A stretch of 64,000 nt of DNA from Beroe forskalii (lineage: Eukaryota > Ctenophora > Nuda > Beroida > Beroidae), in NCBI GenBank assembly GCA_011033025.1, contig WFMF01000083.1, forward strand, positions 496,001-560,000. The letters run 5' to 3'. The notes beneath the pieces were generated by a model. The model had not been told where the DNA came from and ran no database searches. It worked only from the letters and a program-made list of their open reading frames with translations. This document shows, piece after piece, positions 24,501 to 35,580 of the stretch (position 1 is the first letter of the stretch; every line of letters starts with the position of its first letter). The translations under genes were made by a program, and so were the position numbers.

Positions 24501-27500
24501 CTCATAAGTGTCCTGAGTGAGCTATGGCTTTGTTCTATGATTTTATAACACAAATACTTAAAATGGGCAGCGAATTACCTTACCCAGTTATCCAATGGAC
24601 CCCAAAATCTTCATGACATTGACCAATCAGCGCACGTCAAACTCTTACGCTGATTGGTAGATCAAGATGGTTTTCTCCGATCCCAAGCGCGCAACACTCG
24701 GAAGTTTGGAGGGTCGTGTTGCATACTAGTAAAACGCTGTGTGCGCGGTGAAGGGTAGGGTAACATCCTACTAGTACTAGCTGATTGGTCAATGTCAAAT
24801 GGACCTGTGGGTAAGCTAATACGCTGTTGACAACAAAAACATCTATAAATCCTCGTCAAATGAAATGTTTTTCTTAACTCTTGAAATCAGGAAATGCTGA
24901 AACAGTTCGAGAACTTGATTGAGGAAGCTAAGGAAGAGGTAGGATTATTCTTTCTATGGTTTTATTCATTGTTATCCTTAAATAGCTATCAGCTATACCC
25001 ATTACCCATCCAAATATCCCCATAAAACCCAATTTAACCCCGCATATCCATATTAAACTAATTGACCGGAACATGTAACTTAAACATTATGGATTTAAAC
25101 TTCTCTAGAACGACACGATTTTCTTGCTGATCAAGACAAAAATCCGATCACGACAAACTGAATCGATAGTTGGTTCAATATTTATGAGATTCTTCTTTCT
25201 TAATGTCTTCAATGTATGATGTTGAAATTTATTCCATTTTCAGTAAGGTCTTGAATTATCGTCATTTCCAATTACGTAGATGAATGGGGGCTTGACGTTT
25301 GTCAATTGTCAACTGTGAGCTGTGACATCAGTCCCTCACTCAATCAATGTTTGAAGTCAAATGGCCTTTCCTAAATGGTAGCTTTGAAAACGTTTCCCTG
25401 AAAAATGATGGTCGGAATCTGTGAGGTCATGTCAATGTCATACAACCAACACTTTTCCAGGTCCCTTTGCATTTGTCCCTGCACATGTTGTTAATGAGCC
25501 CTGAGCGTAAGAATCAGTTATGTATAGAAGCTAACGTACCCTTCTACGTGTTTTACATAAACTAACGTACCCTAGTAACTAACGTACTCCAGTACGTACA
25601 GTATCCACTATACACTATCAGTCTACAGTATACATTCTACAGTATGATTTACATAAACTAACGTACTCCAGTATGTGTGTTCTCATAGAATATAGAAACT
25701 AACGTACGTGCAGTATGTACACTCTCTGTGCAGGAATACAGCAACCCGCTGGCCCCATCCTCCTACCCGCAATACGGCACTGAACTGGATGTCAAGTACT
25801 GCTCCTTCTACCTCAAGACGGGGGCCTGCCGATTCGGGGACAGGTTGGTTTAGTGAGACTGAGAAATGAGAGGACACGATTGGTGATGGGGTTGGGGGCT
25901 GTGATTTAGCCAGTTTTCGGTAAAGAGAATATCGATCTTCCTACTTGCTTACACTTGTTTTTATTGTTATACTTCTTGAATTAATACGATATATTCATAA
26001 ACTCTGCTGGGATCAGATCACTTTTAAGTTGGTAAAGTCGAAGCGTTATTTTCTAAAACATCCTCTTCACTCTTCCACCCCCTCCTTTCCCCAGGTGTTC
26101 TCGTCACCACATGAAGCCTCCCTCTAGTGACACTATCCTGCTTCCAGCTATGTTCCAACACATATCTCTTGGGGAGGACTTTACTAACGACCTCGATACC
26201 GACTCAGGACTCGAGGTAAGATATACCGGGTAACATCAAATAGGAACTCCTTTCTGCTTCGAATTAACCGAACTATCAGATGCTTTTTTGTAGGTAACAA
26301 AATGCTAGTCTTGTTATACTTCTTGTCACCAATTCACAGCTAACAACTTTTCGTTACATGTTGCTAAGCAACACCACTCCTCCATTTCAGCACGAGGAGA
26401 CTGACACTGACAAGTCCTTTACGGAGTTCTTCTGGGATGTCTTCCCTGAGTTCCAGGCTGTGGGACAAGTCACCATGTTCAAGGTTATCAGATTATACTG
26501 TTTTCTCTGTTAGTATCGTATCGTTTATTTTGGCACAACCGATGTTATTTCCAGTGGAGTGAAGCCAAGTTTTTGATTTGCGTTGGGGGGATTGGGGCAG
26601 CAATCGAGCAAGTAATCAGTGCTATCAATATAATCCCTTCTTTCCCTTCCAGGTACCATTACTGTTTTACCTCTATTTTACCCTTCTAAAACTCTGCATC
26701 TGTTCTGAACAATATGTTCATCATCCCTTCAAGGTGTGCTGTAACCACGAGCCCCACCTGCGCGGTAACGTGTACGTGCAGTATCAGGAGGAAAGGGAGG
26801 CCGTTAAGGCCTACGCAAAGTTCAACGGCAGGTTCTACGCCAGCAGACAGATCTCCTGCGAGTTCGTCAAGATCGAGAAGTGGAAGTCCGCCATTTGCGG
26901 TGGGTGAGCTGTCAATTAACATATTTAAGTTTGTCTGCTTGTATACAGTTCGTATGATTGACTCTGCTCTGGGAAAAAGTTCTTTTTCGGTATCAAAAAA
27001 CATTGTTTTTCAGTGATCTGGCCTTACTTCTCAATTCACACATTTCCAGGTCAGTTCCACCGGATGCGATGTCCTAAGGGGAAGCATTGTAACTTCCTGC
27101 ATGTTTTTAAGAACCCGGGAGGTTTGTTCATGGTGCACGGCAGTGAGGTGTCAGCTCACAGACCTGGAAATCTTAGTTCCAAGGGAGAGAGTGCTGTGAA
27201 GATGCTGGATAACCATCCTGTGGTGCAAGCTGTACGGGCCAAGATGCCGGGGTTAGTTCAAAAATCACAGAAATTCCTCAAAATTCAAATGTGGTCTTTT
27301 TGATAATGGGAAATGCTTTAATTTTCATGGCCACATTGTTTGAATAGTGTGTTCCTTTGGAATCTAAGTCAATCCCACCCATTCAGCTTCAACCCTGGAG
27401 TCCCTATCATCTCCCCTCAATACAACCCCCTCCTCGCCAGACAAGCCTCGCACCAGTCCACTTCATGGGAAGCAAACCGATCCCCTTGTCAGAGGGGAGG

Positions 27501-27837
27501 GAACAGGGCCCCCTTCAGGGGCAGTCCTAATCACAGGGGACGATTTGATCAAAGTCCCAACCACAGGGGACGATTTGACCCAAGTCCCAATCACAGAGGG
27601 CGGTTTGATCAGAGTCCGAACCATAGGGGAAGGTTCGATCAAAGTCCCAGATCGAACAACAGAGGGAGATTTGATCAAAGTCCGAATCGGGGAGGAAGGC
27701 CTGCTAACTCTGGTAGAAGTTCCGACAGTCCTGACCGACCAAATCGCAGGAGCGAGGGTTCTTCTTCCGGTGGTCGGCACAGGAGTGGCAGGTCCCATAG
27801 GAGCAGATCTCCAAGGCACAGGAGGTTAGTGTTCTGA
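15518..27837 (+). CDS. ZRSR2: ZRSR2-type U2AF35-related splicing factor (11 exons)
   Basis: Exons are 15518-15690, 18637-18678, 19142-19250, 21897-21995, 24891-24938, 25734-25843, 26095-26215, 26391-26483, 26734-26899, 27050-27251 and 27387-27837; phases sum to 537 residues. The order is: a basic N-terminus (SHKQKKNQRR), a long charged coiled region (WLEREKVSQEEFQKKR), a first CCCH finger (YCSFYLKTGACRFGDRCSRHH), a UHM/RRM-like domain (FKVCCNHEPHLRGNVYVQYQ) and a second CCCH finger (CGQFHRMRCPKGKHCNFLH). The C-terminus has about five copies of an SPNHRGRFDQ repeat followed by an RS tail. Family role: recognition of the 3' splice site with U2AF65, notably in U12-type introns. The last exon replaces part of the usual RS domain with RG repeats. 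The exact start is uncertain: translation could begin in an upstream exon spliced at 15586. Confidence 0.92.
16873..17010. repeat. Two-unit repeat with hairpin and POU octamer, ZRSR2 intron 1
   Basis: Each unit of about 64 bp holds a hairpin (AGCATTTT...AAAATGCT with a 6-base loop) immediately followed by the octamer ATGCAAAT (16916 and 16980). The pair is bounded by GTGCAATAA on the left and TTATTGCAC on the right, like terminal inverted repeats. Three more units lie at 18055-18250. Confidence 0.8.
17085..17195. repeat. Dispersed palindromic repeat, copy 2
   Basis: Inverted relative of the segment at 9625-9720. It is bounded by TCGGGTCCATATTGG and CCAAAATGGACCCGA. The centre holds GC-rich inner palindromes around GCCCTACGGGC. 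Confidence 0.65.
18055..18250. repeat. Three tandem 66-bp units, each with hairpin and POU octamer
   Basis: Three almost identical units repeat at exactly 66 bp, with the octamer ATGCAAAT at 18103, 18169 and 18235. Each unit contains GAAAGTGCAATAATTT, the hairpin AGCATTTT...AAAATGCT and the octamer. Because 66 is a multiple of three, the array creates spurious ORFs on the minus strand. Near-identity suggests recent tandem duplication. Confidence 0.85.
18282..18456. mobile_element. Foldback element with three inner hairpins, ZRSR2 intron 1
   Basis: Outer arms AGAGCATGGCTTGG...CGCTAAT (left) and ATTAGCGCATCCCAAGCC...TCT (right, to about 18451) are inverted repeats of about 25 bp. Between them lie three hairpins that share the core CTCGGCTTCGCCTCG but have different arms: TTATTGCAC/GTGCAATAA, GGTTATCGCAC/CGATAACC and AATTATTTGCAC/GTGCAATAATT. 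No coding content. Confidence 0.8.
19018..19045 (+). repeat. Partial duplicate of ZRSR2 exon 3
   Basis: GATGAGAAAGC-TGGCTGGAGCGGG resembles the start of exon 3 (from about 19150) with one small gap. It sits about 130 bp upstream of the true exon, in the intron, and lacks a usable acceptor. Probably a local duplication remnant. Confidence 0.5.
19318..19415. repeat. Intronic minisatellite of TGTACAATG-type units
   Basis: Tandem variants of ACAATGTATGGTG / ACAATGTAC with short palindromes (TGTACA). A similar TACATTGTACAATGT-rich block occurs at 53495-53600 in a YLPM1 intron. Confidence 0.75.
19640..19745. repeat. Diverged palindromic repeat with TGACGTCA
   Basis: Direct repeats of GAATTGATGACG(TCA/CAG) about 43 bp apart. 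It shares the TGACGTCA motif with the MITE-like family noted at 13.5, 22.7 and 23.9 kb. Assignment to one family is tentative. Confidence 0.35.
22690..22885. mobile_element. MITE-like element with about 28-bp perfect inverted ends
   Basis: The left end CCACTTTGAGCTATGATA then ATGACGTCAT is matched by its exact reverse complement at about 22853-22882. Each arm ends inward on the palindrome TGACGTCA, a CREB/ATF site. The total is about 190 bp in ZRSR2 intron 4. The nearly perfect arms indicate a recent or structurally constrained copy. Confidence 0.85.
23822..23938. mobile_element. MITE-like element with two TGACGTCA sites
   Basis: Imperfect inverted arms (CATGGACGAGGATTAGG on the left; CCGCCTATTTCTCGTCCGTG on the right) flank GACGTCATTATCAGGG and GATGACGTCAC. 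It is related to 5762-5870 through the AAATAGGCGG arm. Confidence 0.65.
24605..24806. mobile_element. MITE-like element with TGACATTGACCAATCAGC arms
   Basis: TGACATTGACCAATCAGC (24614-24631) is the exact reverse complement of 24780-24797. Related segments occur at about 16048-16072 and 53763-53780, so it is a dispersed family. It lies in ZRSR2 intron 4, just before exon 5. Confidence 0.7.
25545..25715. repeat. Tandem ACTAACGTAC repeats before ZRSR2 exon 6
   Basis: At least five copies of (A)AACTAACGTAC(C/T)C(A/T)GTA-like units alternate with GTACAGTAT motifs, ending about 20 bp upstream of the exon 6 acceptor. The unit CTAAC resembles a branch-point consensus, so the array presents many candidate branch sites. 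Confidence 0.65.
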
Positions 27838-27952
27838 TGTTCCAAACTTTGGAAGGGATTGATTTGAGCTGATTTATCTTTTCTATTTGTATTTGTAAAT
27901 CTTACATAGACCGCACAAATGTTGTCGTTCCATTTTCATTTCCATTAAATAA
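27838..27952 (+). other. ZRSR2 3' flank with ATTAAA and target-site duplication
   Basis: Between the ZRSR2 stop and the foldback element lies 115 bp. ATTAAA (27944-27949), a common poly(A) signal variant, overlaps the 8-bp target duplication TTAAATAA (27945-27952) of the element. Confidence 0.5.
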
Positions 27953-30900
27953 TAGGGTGCGCCCTTTTTTCAAAGTTTTTTAGGCACTTTGACTCGATTG
28001 TAGATCTCAGTGAGCTGATCACGAGGATATCAAGTTTTTTGAAATTGGACAATGTCTTCCTTTTGCCTCTGGGCGTTTTCTGTTTCGTGACGTCACATCA
28101 CGTGACCTGTCACGTGATCCGACTGCTAGTACTTTGTGCGCTCTGATTCCGCGCGCGCAATTGTAATTCTATGCGCGTTCGCGGATCTGAGTTGTCCGTG
28201 TCAATTCTGTGCTATCTATGGCATTGGCAAGACTTATCTTAATTTATAATTTATTGAATAATGGAATTTTCTAAACCAATCTATGATAGACGCAGGTAGC
28301 AAATAATTTAAGAATCAGCAAGTTTTGCCAGTGCCATTTTCAAGCTGATAATTGCGATTGCTTGGAAAATAGAAGCTTAAGTTTATACATTTAGAGCTGA
28401 GAAGTACATTAGTACTATACAGGGCTAAAATTGTATATCCCAATCAGGAGTCAGGGTGCATGTGAATGCTGAGTGTCCCCAGCCAGATCACATGACAAAG
28501 CAGGGGACACTCTGCCTCGACCAATGATTGAGCAGAACAAGGTTCACATGACTGATAGAGGAGGAAGCAAGCAGTATCTCTTTGACCATGAAGAAATCCA
28601 GTTAACAGTGACCTAGTTTGTTATATTTCAACGAGTAGGCCCTCTACCTAATTCTATTTCATCGTTCGGCAGTCTTGAAGCTTATTCCGATCCCAAGATC
28701 TGTGAAACACTAAAAATCCGTTTTATTGTTTTGTTCTTTTTTAATCATGAGTATGGAAGTATCAGTCATGAACTTGAAGGGATTATGTCTGGCGTTGCCA
28801 GACTCCCTGGTCTGATAAAGTCGGACAAAGCAGATTCAAACGACGGAATGTCGCTCAGGAATCATGGGAATCGAGGTCTAATCCCTGAATTCAGGGATGA
28901 GACCTCGAGGTCTAATCCTGACTATGGGATTGGGCCTCCATTATGAACTCGACATTCTGATTTATTGACCCAGGGACAAGTACAGTATGAACTTCTGTTG
29001 TCGGATTTAGATGCTCTTCTGTTTTTAGATCATTGGGAAACGGCCAAGATAACGGTATGAAAGTTCTCAGGATTGTGAACCGTGGCTCAAATCTGGGCAC
29101 CATGAAATTTTCTGATACCAATCTACTGATCTACGATAGACGCAGATAACAGATGATTTTAGAATCAGCAAGTCTTGCCAGTGCCATTTCAAGCTGATAA
29201 TTGCGATTAATTGGAAAATGGAAGCTTAAGTTTATACATTGAGCCAAGAAATACATTAGTACTATACAAGGTTAAAATTGTACATCCCAATCAGGAGTCG
29301 AGTGTCCCCAGTCAGATCACATGACAAAGCAAGGGACACTCTCCCTCAACCAATGATCGAGCAGAACAAGGTTCACGTGACTGATAGAGAAGGAGGAGGA
29401 AGCAAGCAGTATCTTTTTGACCATGAAAAGATCACGGAACCGACATTTCATCTCGCGACACTTCATCTCACGATATTTCATCTCCGACAATTCTTCTCAA
29501 AGTACGAAATTTCATCTCGTACTCTTTAACTCTTTATCGATTGTATCTTAAAGTACGACGTTTGATCTCCAGGGTGCGACGTTTCATCTCCAAGGCTACG
29601 ACACTTCATCTCTGGGGATGACATTTTTTATCAGGGTAGGAAACTTGATCTTCAGGGTACGACACTTCATCTCAACGTACGACACTTCATCTCAATGAAA
29701 GTCACTTTTCATCTTTTGACATCAAGTAGGACCACTTCATCTCATGGAATTGGAACACTTCATCTAAGACTGCGACATTTCATCTCTCGGTACGACACTT
29801 CATCTCGTCACGATTCTTCATGTCAGACTGCGACACTTCATCTCTGGGTACGACATTTCATCTCTCTGGGTACGACACTTCATCTCAGTGACAATACTTC
29901 ATCAACACTTCATCTCTGGGGCGCCACTTCATCTCTGGGATACGACACCTCATCTCAGACAACGACATTTCATCTCTGGGTACGACACTTCATCTCTGAC
30001 TGCAACACTTCATCGCTGGGTACGAAACTTCATCTCAGACGACGACTTTCATCTCAGGGTGCAGCACTTCATCTCTGACTGCGACACTTCATCTCTGGGT
30101 ACGACACTTCATCTTTGACTGCGACAATTCATCTTTGACTGCGACACTTCATATCAGACTGCGACACTCGAGATGAAGTGTACATTTCATCTTTGAAGTT
30201 TCGACACTTCAAGTCCCGTTCAAAGGAGATAATGTCGCAATCTGAATGAATCTCAGATGAAGTGTTGTACCCAGATATAAGTGTACCTCAGGTTGTCTGA
30301 TCAGAGATGAAGTGTCTTATCTGATGATGTGTCAGTGTCGTACCAGTCTGAGATGAAGTGTCGTACCTGAGAGATGAAGTTTTCATCTGAGATGAAGTGT
30401 CGTTCCCAGAGATGAAGTATCTGAAATCGTTGCGTCTGAAGATGAAGTGTCTTACCTCCAGTAGATGAAGTGTCATACCCTAAAGATGAAGTGTCGTTCC
30501 AATCTGAATGAAGATGACAGTCTGAGATAACTCGTATCTCTGATGAGATTAAGTGTTGTACCCTGAGATGAAGTGCCGTACCCTAAGATGAAGTGTCGTA
30601 CCCTGAGATGAAGTGTCGTACCCAGAGATGAAATGTTGCAGTCTGAGATGAAGGGTCATAGTCGGTCACTGAGATGAAGTGTCGTACGTTGAGATGAAGT
30701 GTCGTACCCTGAAGCTCAGGTTTCCAACCCTGATAAGAGGTGTCATCCCCAGAGATGAAGTGTCGTACCCTAAGATGAAGTGTCGTACCCTGAGATGAAG
30801 TGTCATACCCAGAGACGAAACGTCGCAGTCTGAGATGAAGTGTTTTAAGATGGAGTGTCGTATCATTGATGACGTGTCGTACCCTGAGATCAAGTTTCCT

Positions 30901-33084
30901 ACCCTGATAAGAGGTGTCATCCCCAGAGATGAAGTGTCGTAGCCTGGGAGATGAAGTGTCGTACTCTGAGATAAAGTGTTGTACCCAGAGATGAAACGTC
31001 GCAGTCTGAGATGAAGGGTCGTACCTTGACATGAAATAACGTTATATCCGCCAAATATGTAGTGTCGAAGTCTGAGATGAAGGGTCGTACACTGAGATGA
31101 AGTGTCGTTCCTTGAGATGAAGTGTCGTACCGAGAGATGAAATGTCGCAGTCTGAGGTGAAGTGTCGTACCCTGAGATGAACTGTCGTTCCTTGAGATGA
31201 AGTGTCTTACCGAGAGATGAAATGTCGCAGTGTGAGGTGAAGTGTCGTATCCAGAGACGAACTGTTGTAGTGTTGTACCCTGAGATGAAGTGTCGTACCC
31301 TAAGATGAAGTGTCGTACCCTGAGATGAAGTGTTGTACCGAGAGATGAAATGTCGCAGTGTGAGATGAAGGGTCGTACACTGAGATGAAGTGTCGTACGT
31401 TAAGATGACGTGTCGTACCCTGAGATCAAGTTTCCTACCTTGAGATGAAACGTCGCATTCTGGAGATCAAATGTTGCACTTTAGAGTTCAATCAAGTTAC
31501 AGTAAGAGATGAATTGTCGTACCCTTTGAGATGAAACGTCGCACCCTGGAGATCAAACGTCGTACTTTAAGATACAATCGATAAAGAGTAAGAGTACGAG
31601 ATGAAATTTCGTACTTTGAGAAGAATTGTCGGAGATGAAATGTCGTGAGATGAAGTGTCGCGAGATGAAATGTCGGTTCCGTGATCTTTTCATGGTCAAA
31701 GAGATACTGCTTGCTTCCTCCTCCTTCTCTATCAGTCACGTGAACCTTGTTCTGCCCGATCATTGGTTGAGGGAGAGTGTCCCTTGCTTTGTCATGTGAT
31801 CTGACTGGGGACACTCGACTCCTGATTGGGATGTACAATTTTAACCTTGTATAGTGCTAATGTATTTCTTGGCTCTCAATGTATAAACTTAAGCTTCCAT
31901 TTTCCAATTAATCGCAATTATCAGCTTGAAAATGGCACTGGCAAGACTTGCTGATTCTAAAATCATCTGTTATCTGCGTCTATCGTAGATCAGTAGATTG
32001 GTATCAGAAAATTTCATGGTGCCCAGATTTGAGCCACGGTTCACAATCCTGAGGAACTTTCATACCGTTATCTTGGCCGTTTCCCAATGATCTAAATCAG
32101 AAGAGTACGAATTCGCAATCTCGGACAACAGAAGTACAGGTCTAATCCCCGACTATGGGATTCCCATGATTCCAAGCGACATTCCGTCGTTTTGAATCCG
32201 CTTTGTCCGACTTTATCAGACCCAGGGAGTCTGGCAACGCCAGACATAATCCCTTCAAGTTCATGACTGATACTTCCATACTCATGATTAAAAAAGAACA
32301 AAACAATAAAACGGATTTTTAGTGTTTCACAGATCTTGGGATCGGAATAAGCTTCAAGACTGCCGAACGATGAAATAGAATTAGGTAGAGGGCCTACTCG
32401 TTAAAATGTAACGAACTAGGTCACTGTTAACTGGATTTCTCCATGGTCAAAGAGATACTGCAGCTTGCTTCCTCCACTATCAGTCACGAGAACCTTGTTC
32501 TGCTCGGTCATTGGTTGAGGGATAGTGTCCTCTGCTTTGTCATGTGATCTTACTGGGGACACTCAGCAGTCACATGCACCCTGACTCCTGATTGGGATGT
32601 ACAATTTTAACCCTGTATAGTACTAATGTACTTCCCAGCTCTCAATGTATAAACTTAAGCTTCTATTTTCCAAGTAATCGCAATTATCAGCTTGAAAATG
32701 GCACTGGCAAAACTTGCTGATTCTTAAATTATTTGCTACCTGCGTCTATCATAGATTGGTTTAGAAAATTCCATTATTCAATAAATTATAAATTAAGATA
32801 AGTCTTGCCAATGCCATAGATAGCACAGAATTGACACGGACAACTCAGATCCGCGAACGCGCATAGAATTACAATTGCGCGCGCGGAATCAGAGCGCGCA
32901 CAAAGTACTAGCAGGCGGATCACGTGACAGGTCACGTGATGTGACGTCACGAAACAGAAAAACGCCCAGAGGCAAAGGAAGACATTGTCAAATTTCAAAA
33001 AACTTGATATCCTCGTGATCAGCTCACTGAGATCTACAATCGAGTCAAAGTGCCTAAAAAACTTTGAAAAAAGGGCGCACCCTA
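27953..33084. mobile_element. 5.1-kb foldback transposon with kilobase inverted arms
   Basis: The element starts TAGGGTGCGCC and ends GGCGCACCCTA and is flanked by a perfect 8-bp duplication, TTAAATAA (27945-27952 and 33085-33092). The left arm (27953 to about 30190) and right arm (about 30250-33084) are inverted copies. Each arm has, from outside in: a 300-bp GC-richer end with paired CACGTGAY sites, a roughly 330-bp module (28260-28600; mirrored at 32440-32790), a spacer, a second direct copy of that module (29115-29430; mirrored at 31680-32010), and a minisatellite of about 15-20 bp. No transposase was found, so it is non-autonomous. An 8-bp duplication suits a hAT-like origin. The arms look highly similar by eye, with small indels, so the insertion is probably recent. 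It sits directly behind the ZRSR2 coding region. Confidence 0.9.
29440..31680. repeat. Inverted pair of minisatellite arrays inside the foldback element
   Basis: On the left (about 29440-30190) units read GGGTACGACACTTCATCTC. On the right (about 30250-31680) the complementary GAGATGAAGTGTCGTACCC repeats. The right array is nearly twice as long. Units vary by a few bases and in length. Long ORFs on both strands here are repeat artefacts. Confidence 0.88.
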
Positions 33085-33499
33085 TTAAATAAATCTCTGA
33101 TTTGCTCCTGGTTATTTTGATATATCCTTCGTTCCTATTCGAAAAGCAACATCAATGGATTTGGTGATGTTAATTAGCTTTAAAAATTGATTAAGAAATG
33201 GTTAAGTGTTATAAATCATCGGGGATTCTGTATTTATAATTATATCTTATTTTTAAATTTAATATGAATAATCAATATCAAAACTTCATATGACGGTCTT
33301 CCTTGCTAAATATTAACTGCAATATGTCATTATCGAAAGGCGATGTGTAGTGTGTACGTACGTATACGTCAGTCAAGATAATTGCGCATGCATTTAAGGT
33401 ATGCAGCGCATACCTTGAATGTTTCGAAAGCGTTTGCGCACGCTTTTAAAGCGTGCAGCATGCCTTTCAACGCACGCATACTATGCGTGTGTTTGAAGG

Positions 33500-33875
33500 C
33501 GTGCTGAACGCTTTCGAAGCATGCGCGCACGCTTTTGAAGCATGCGCACACGCTTTTGAAGCATGCGCGCACGCTTTCGAAGCACGCGCGCACGCTTTCG
33601 AAGCACGCGCGCACGCTTTCGAAGCACGCGCGCACGCTTTCGAAGCACGCGCGCACGCTTTCGAAGCACGCGCGCACGCTTTCGAAGCACGCGCGCACGC
33701 TTTCGAAGCACGCGCGCACGCTTTCGAAGCACGCGCGCATGCTTTTGGAGCATGTACGCATGCTTTTGGAGCATGCGCGCACACTTTTGGAGCAAGCGCG
33801 CACGCTTTTGGAGCAAGCGCGCACGCTTTTGGAGCATGCGCGCACGCTTTTGGAGCATGCGCGCGCACTTTCAGA
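33500..33875. repeat. 21-bp GC-rich minisatellite
   Basis: About 17 tandem units of ACGCTTTCGAAGCACGCGCGC. Central units are almost identical; flanking ones vary (TTTTGAAGC, TTTTGGAGC). Each unit has an inner palindrome, GCTTTCGAAGC, and alternating purine-pyrimidine GCGCGCACGC. Because 21 is a multiple of three, frames stay open on both strands (for example repeating ARAHAFE), but there is no other sign of coding. Confidence 0.9.
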
Positions 33876-34539
33876 GCGCTCTTTATGATTGTCAGGCGTT
33901 GCCTCACCGCCACTACAACTCTGTTACTACAATTCATAATCGTACACTATAATGCCTAATTTTATGACAAAATTTTAGACTACACTAAACTACGTTCTAC
34001 TATACCTTGTCTGACGTCGTCAGACCCATTAGTTCAAATTTTAAATTTTATTTAAGGCAACGGCTGACAAACTATACCAATTTAAATCATGATTAATTCA
34101 TTATATTTCAAACTTAACAACACTACTATTTACAATCAAATTTTAAAATGATTATCATTCACATGGAGATCCTGAAGATGGAATCTTAAATCCCAAAACT
34201 GTCAGTAGGTTTGTGTGTTTCTGTGAAGTTGTTAGATTCATTCCATTCTCGAGTTTCACTTGTATCTCATTAACTTGATATCATGAAGGATCACATTAAA
34301 GAGTATTCATTATATCTACTATATATCATTTTCGTACCAATGAAAGGAAGCGTGATGGTTTAATACCACAATTTATTCTATTTCTATTTCTATTAATACA
34401 AAATTCAAAATCTGTGCCCATGGGTTATTATATTTTTTGAAGAAAAGAAGAAGTTGCTTCTATTACCCTGTTGGGGTTTCACAGATTTGAACCATTTTAG
34501 TAAAGTAAACAAATCCTGCTATTTTTCTATCGATGAGAG
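33876..34539. other. AT-rich gap without recognised features
   Basis: No gene, element or tandem repeat was recognised. Composition is strongly AT-rich. Confidence 0.5.
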
Positions 34540-34690
34540 GCCCTTCAAGCTGCATCAATATCAGGGGGTCTGTTATCACCAGGCAAATCCTGCTATTGAT
34601 GATGTAAATTGTAACTTTTTTTCTCAACTAAACTGAACATATTGGACATTTGCACATTGCTCATTCACTCTATGAATAAGTATTCCATCA
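34540..34690. repeat. Direct repeat, copy 1
   Basis: About 150 bp beginning CTGCATCAATATCAGGGGGT and including CACCAGGCAAATCCTGCTAT and TTTGCACATTGCTCATTCAC. It is repeated in the same orientation at 35580-35745 at roughly 90% identity by eye. The copies flank LINE debris. Confidence 0.8.
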
Positions 34691-35100
34691 ATGGATCCAT
34701 GGGGTATGTTTCATGGCAATGAGGAGGACTGGATAAGCTCGTACAAAGTTGATCCTCCGAGAATGTTCAACATGATGTGGAGAGACAAATTTGCAAAGGA
34801 GCTGTCCAGCATGGGTAGGAAGGATATTGAGTGGCTACTCAACTCCTGACAGGCCACTCAGTCCTAAACTACCACCTCAAGAAACTGAACCCCGCTGTCC
34901 CTGCAACCTGTCCTCTCTACAAAAGCAAAGATGAAACAGTATCACACTTCTGGGGAAATGCCCCACCCTAGGCAGTGTTAGGGCTCAGTACTTTGGCAGC
35001 TACTGTGCAGGTACCGACATCATGGATAGGTTCAAACTCAACATTGTCGTCAGCTATGCCCACAGGACTGGTCCCCTAGTTCCTATGTAGACAGTATGCG
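34690..35100 (+). mobile_element. Broken LINE fragment, C-terminal region after the reverse transcriptase
   Basis: Translated in changing frames it shows MMWRDKFAKELSSMGRKDIE, then TGHSVLNYHLKKLNP and CPLYKSKDETVSHFWG. The TGH..LNYHL..C..C...ET..HFL pattern is the post-RT region of many LINEs (Jockey/CR1-like or related). At least two frame changes and stops are present, so it is dead. It is unrelated to the R2-like LINE at the window start. Confidence 0.7.
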
Positions 35101-35404
35101 ACCACTCTGTAACTACTTAAGGTTCTCCTTCACAGGAGGGTGCTTTAAGTCCTAGGGATACACTGTAGCAGTCCCTTGAGGATGTCATGGAGGTAGCCCT
35201 CGCACCAGTTGCCAAAGGAAGGGCTCAACCCAGCTAATAAAAAACAAATAATTTAATAAAACAAATAATTTACATTTTGTAGCACATTACACCATGATTC
35301 AAACACAAATTCCTTTGATCATATAACAATTGTGATTTTAAGTAGTTGGATACTTGGTTGATGAGAGACATAGCATTTAATTAGCAATTAATAAAGTAAT
35401 AATT

Positions 35405-35580
35405 TAAACGCCATTAACGCCATCCTGCCCAGGCAGGGCAGCCACCAAGGAGGTATGGGACCTTCGTCCCATCTGGGCAATGGGGAACACAAAAGGGCTT
35501 GCCTTGACCAGCAGCTTCCTGTCCTGGGTGCTGCCTGGGCCCTTGCAGGCCCACCCCCCTTTTAGTAGTAGTAACTTCCA
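35405..35580 (-). repeat. GC-rich retroelement-like fragment with short tandem end
   Basis: A GC-rich block (GCCCAGGCAGGGCAGCC; CCTGGGTGCTGCCTGGGCCC) unlike its AT-rich surroundings, next to TAGTAGTAG. It resembles a LINE or SINE end, but I recognise no family. Confidence 0.35.

Noticed and set aside
29695-31032. ORFs rich in HFISGYDTSS on both strands
   Set aside because: Translations of the inverted minisatellite arrays in the foldback element.
33369-33959. Overlapping ORFs of 117-168 residues on both strands
   Set aside because: All lie in the 21-bp minisatellite; a unit length divisible by three keeps frames open. No start context, splice sites or homology.
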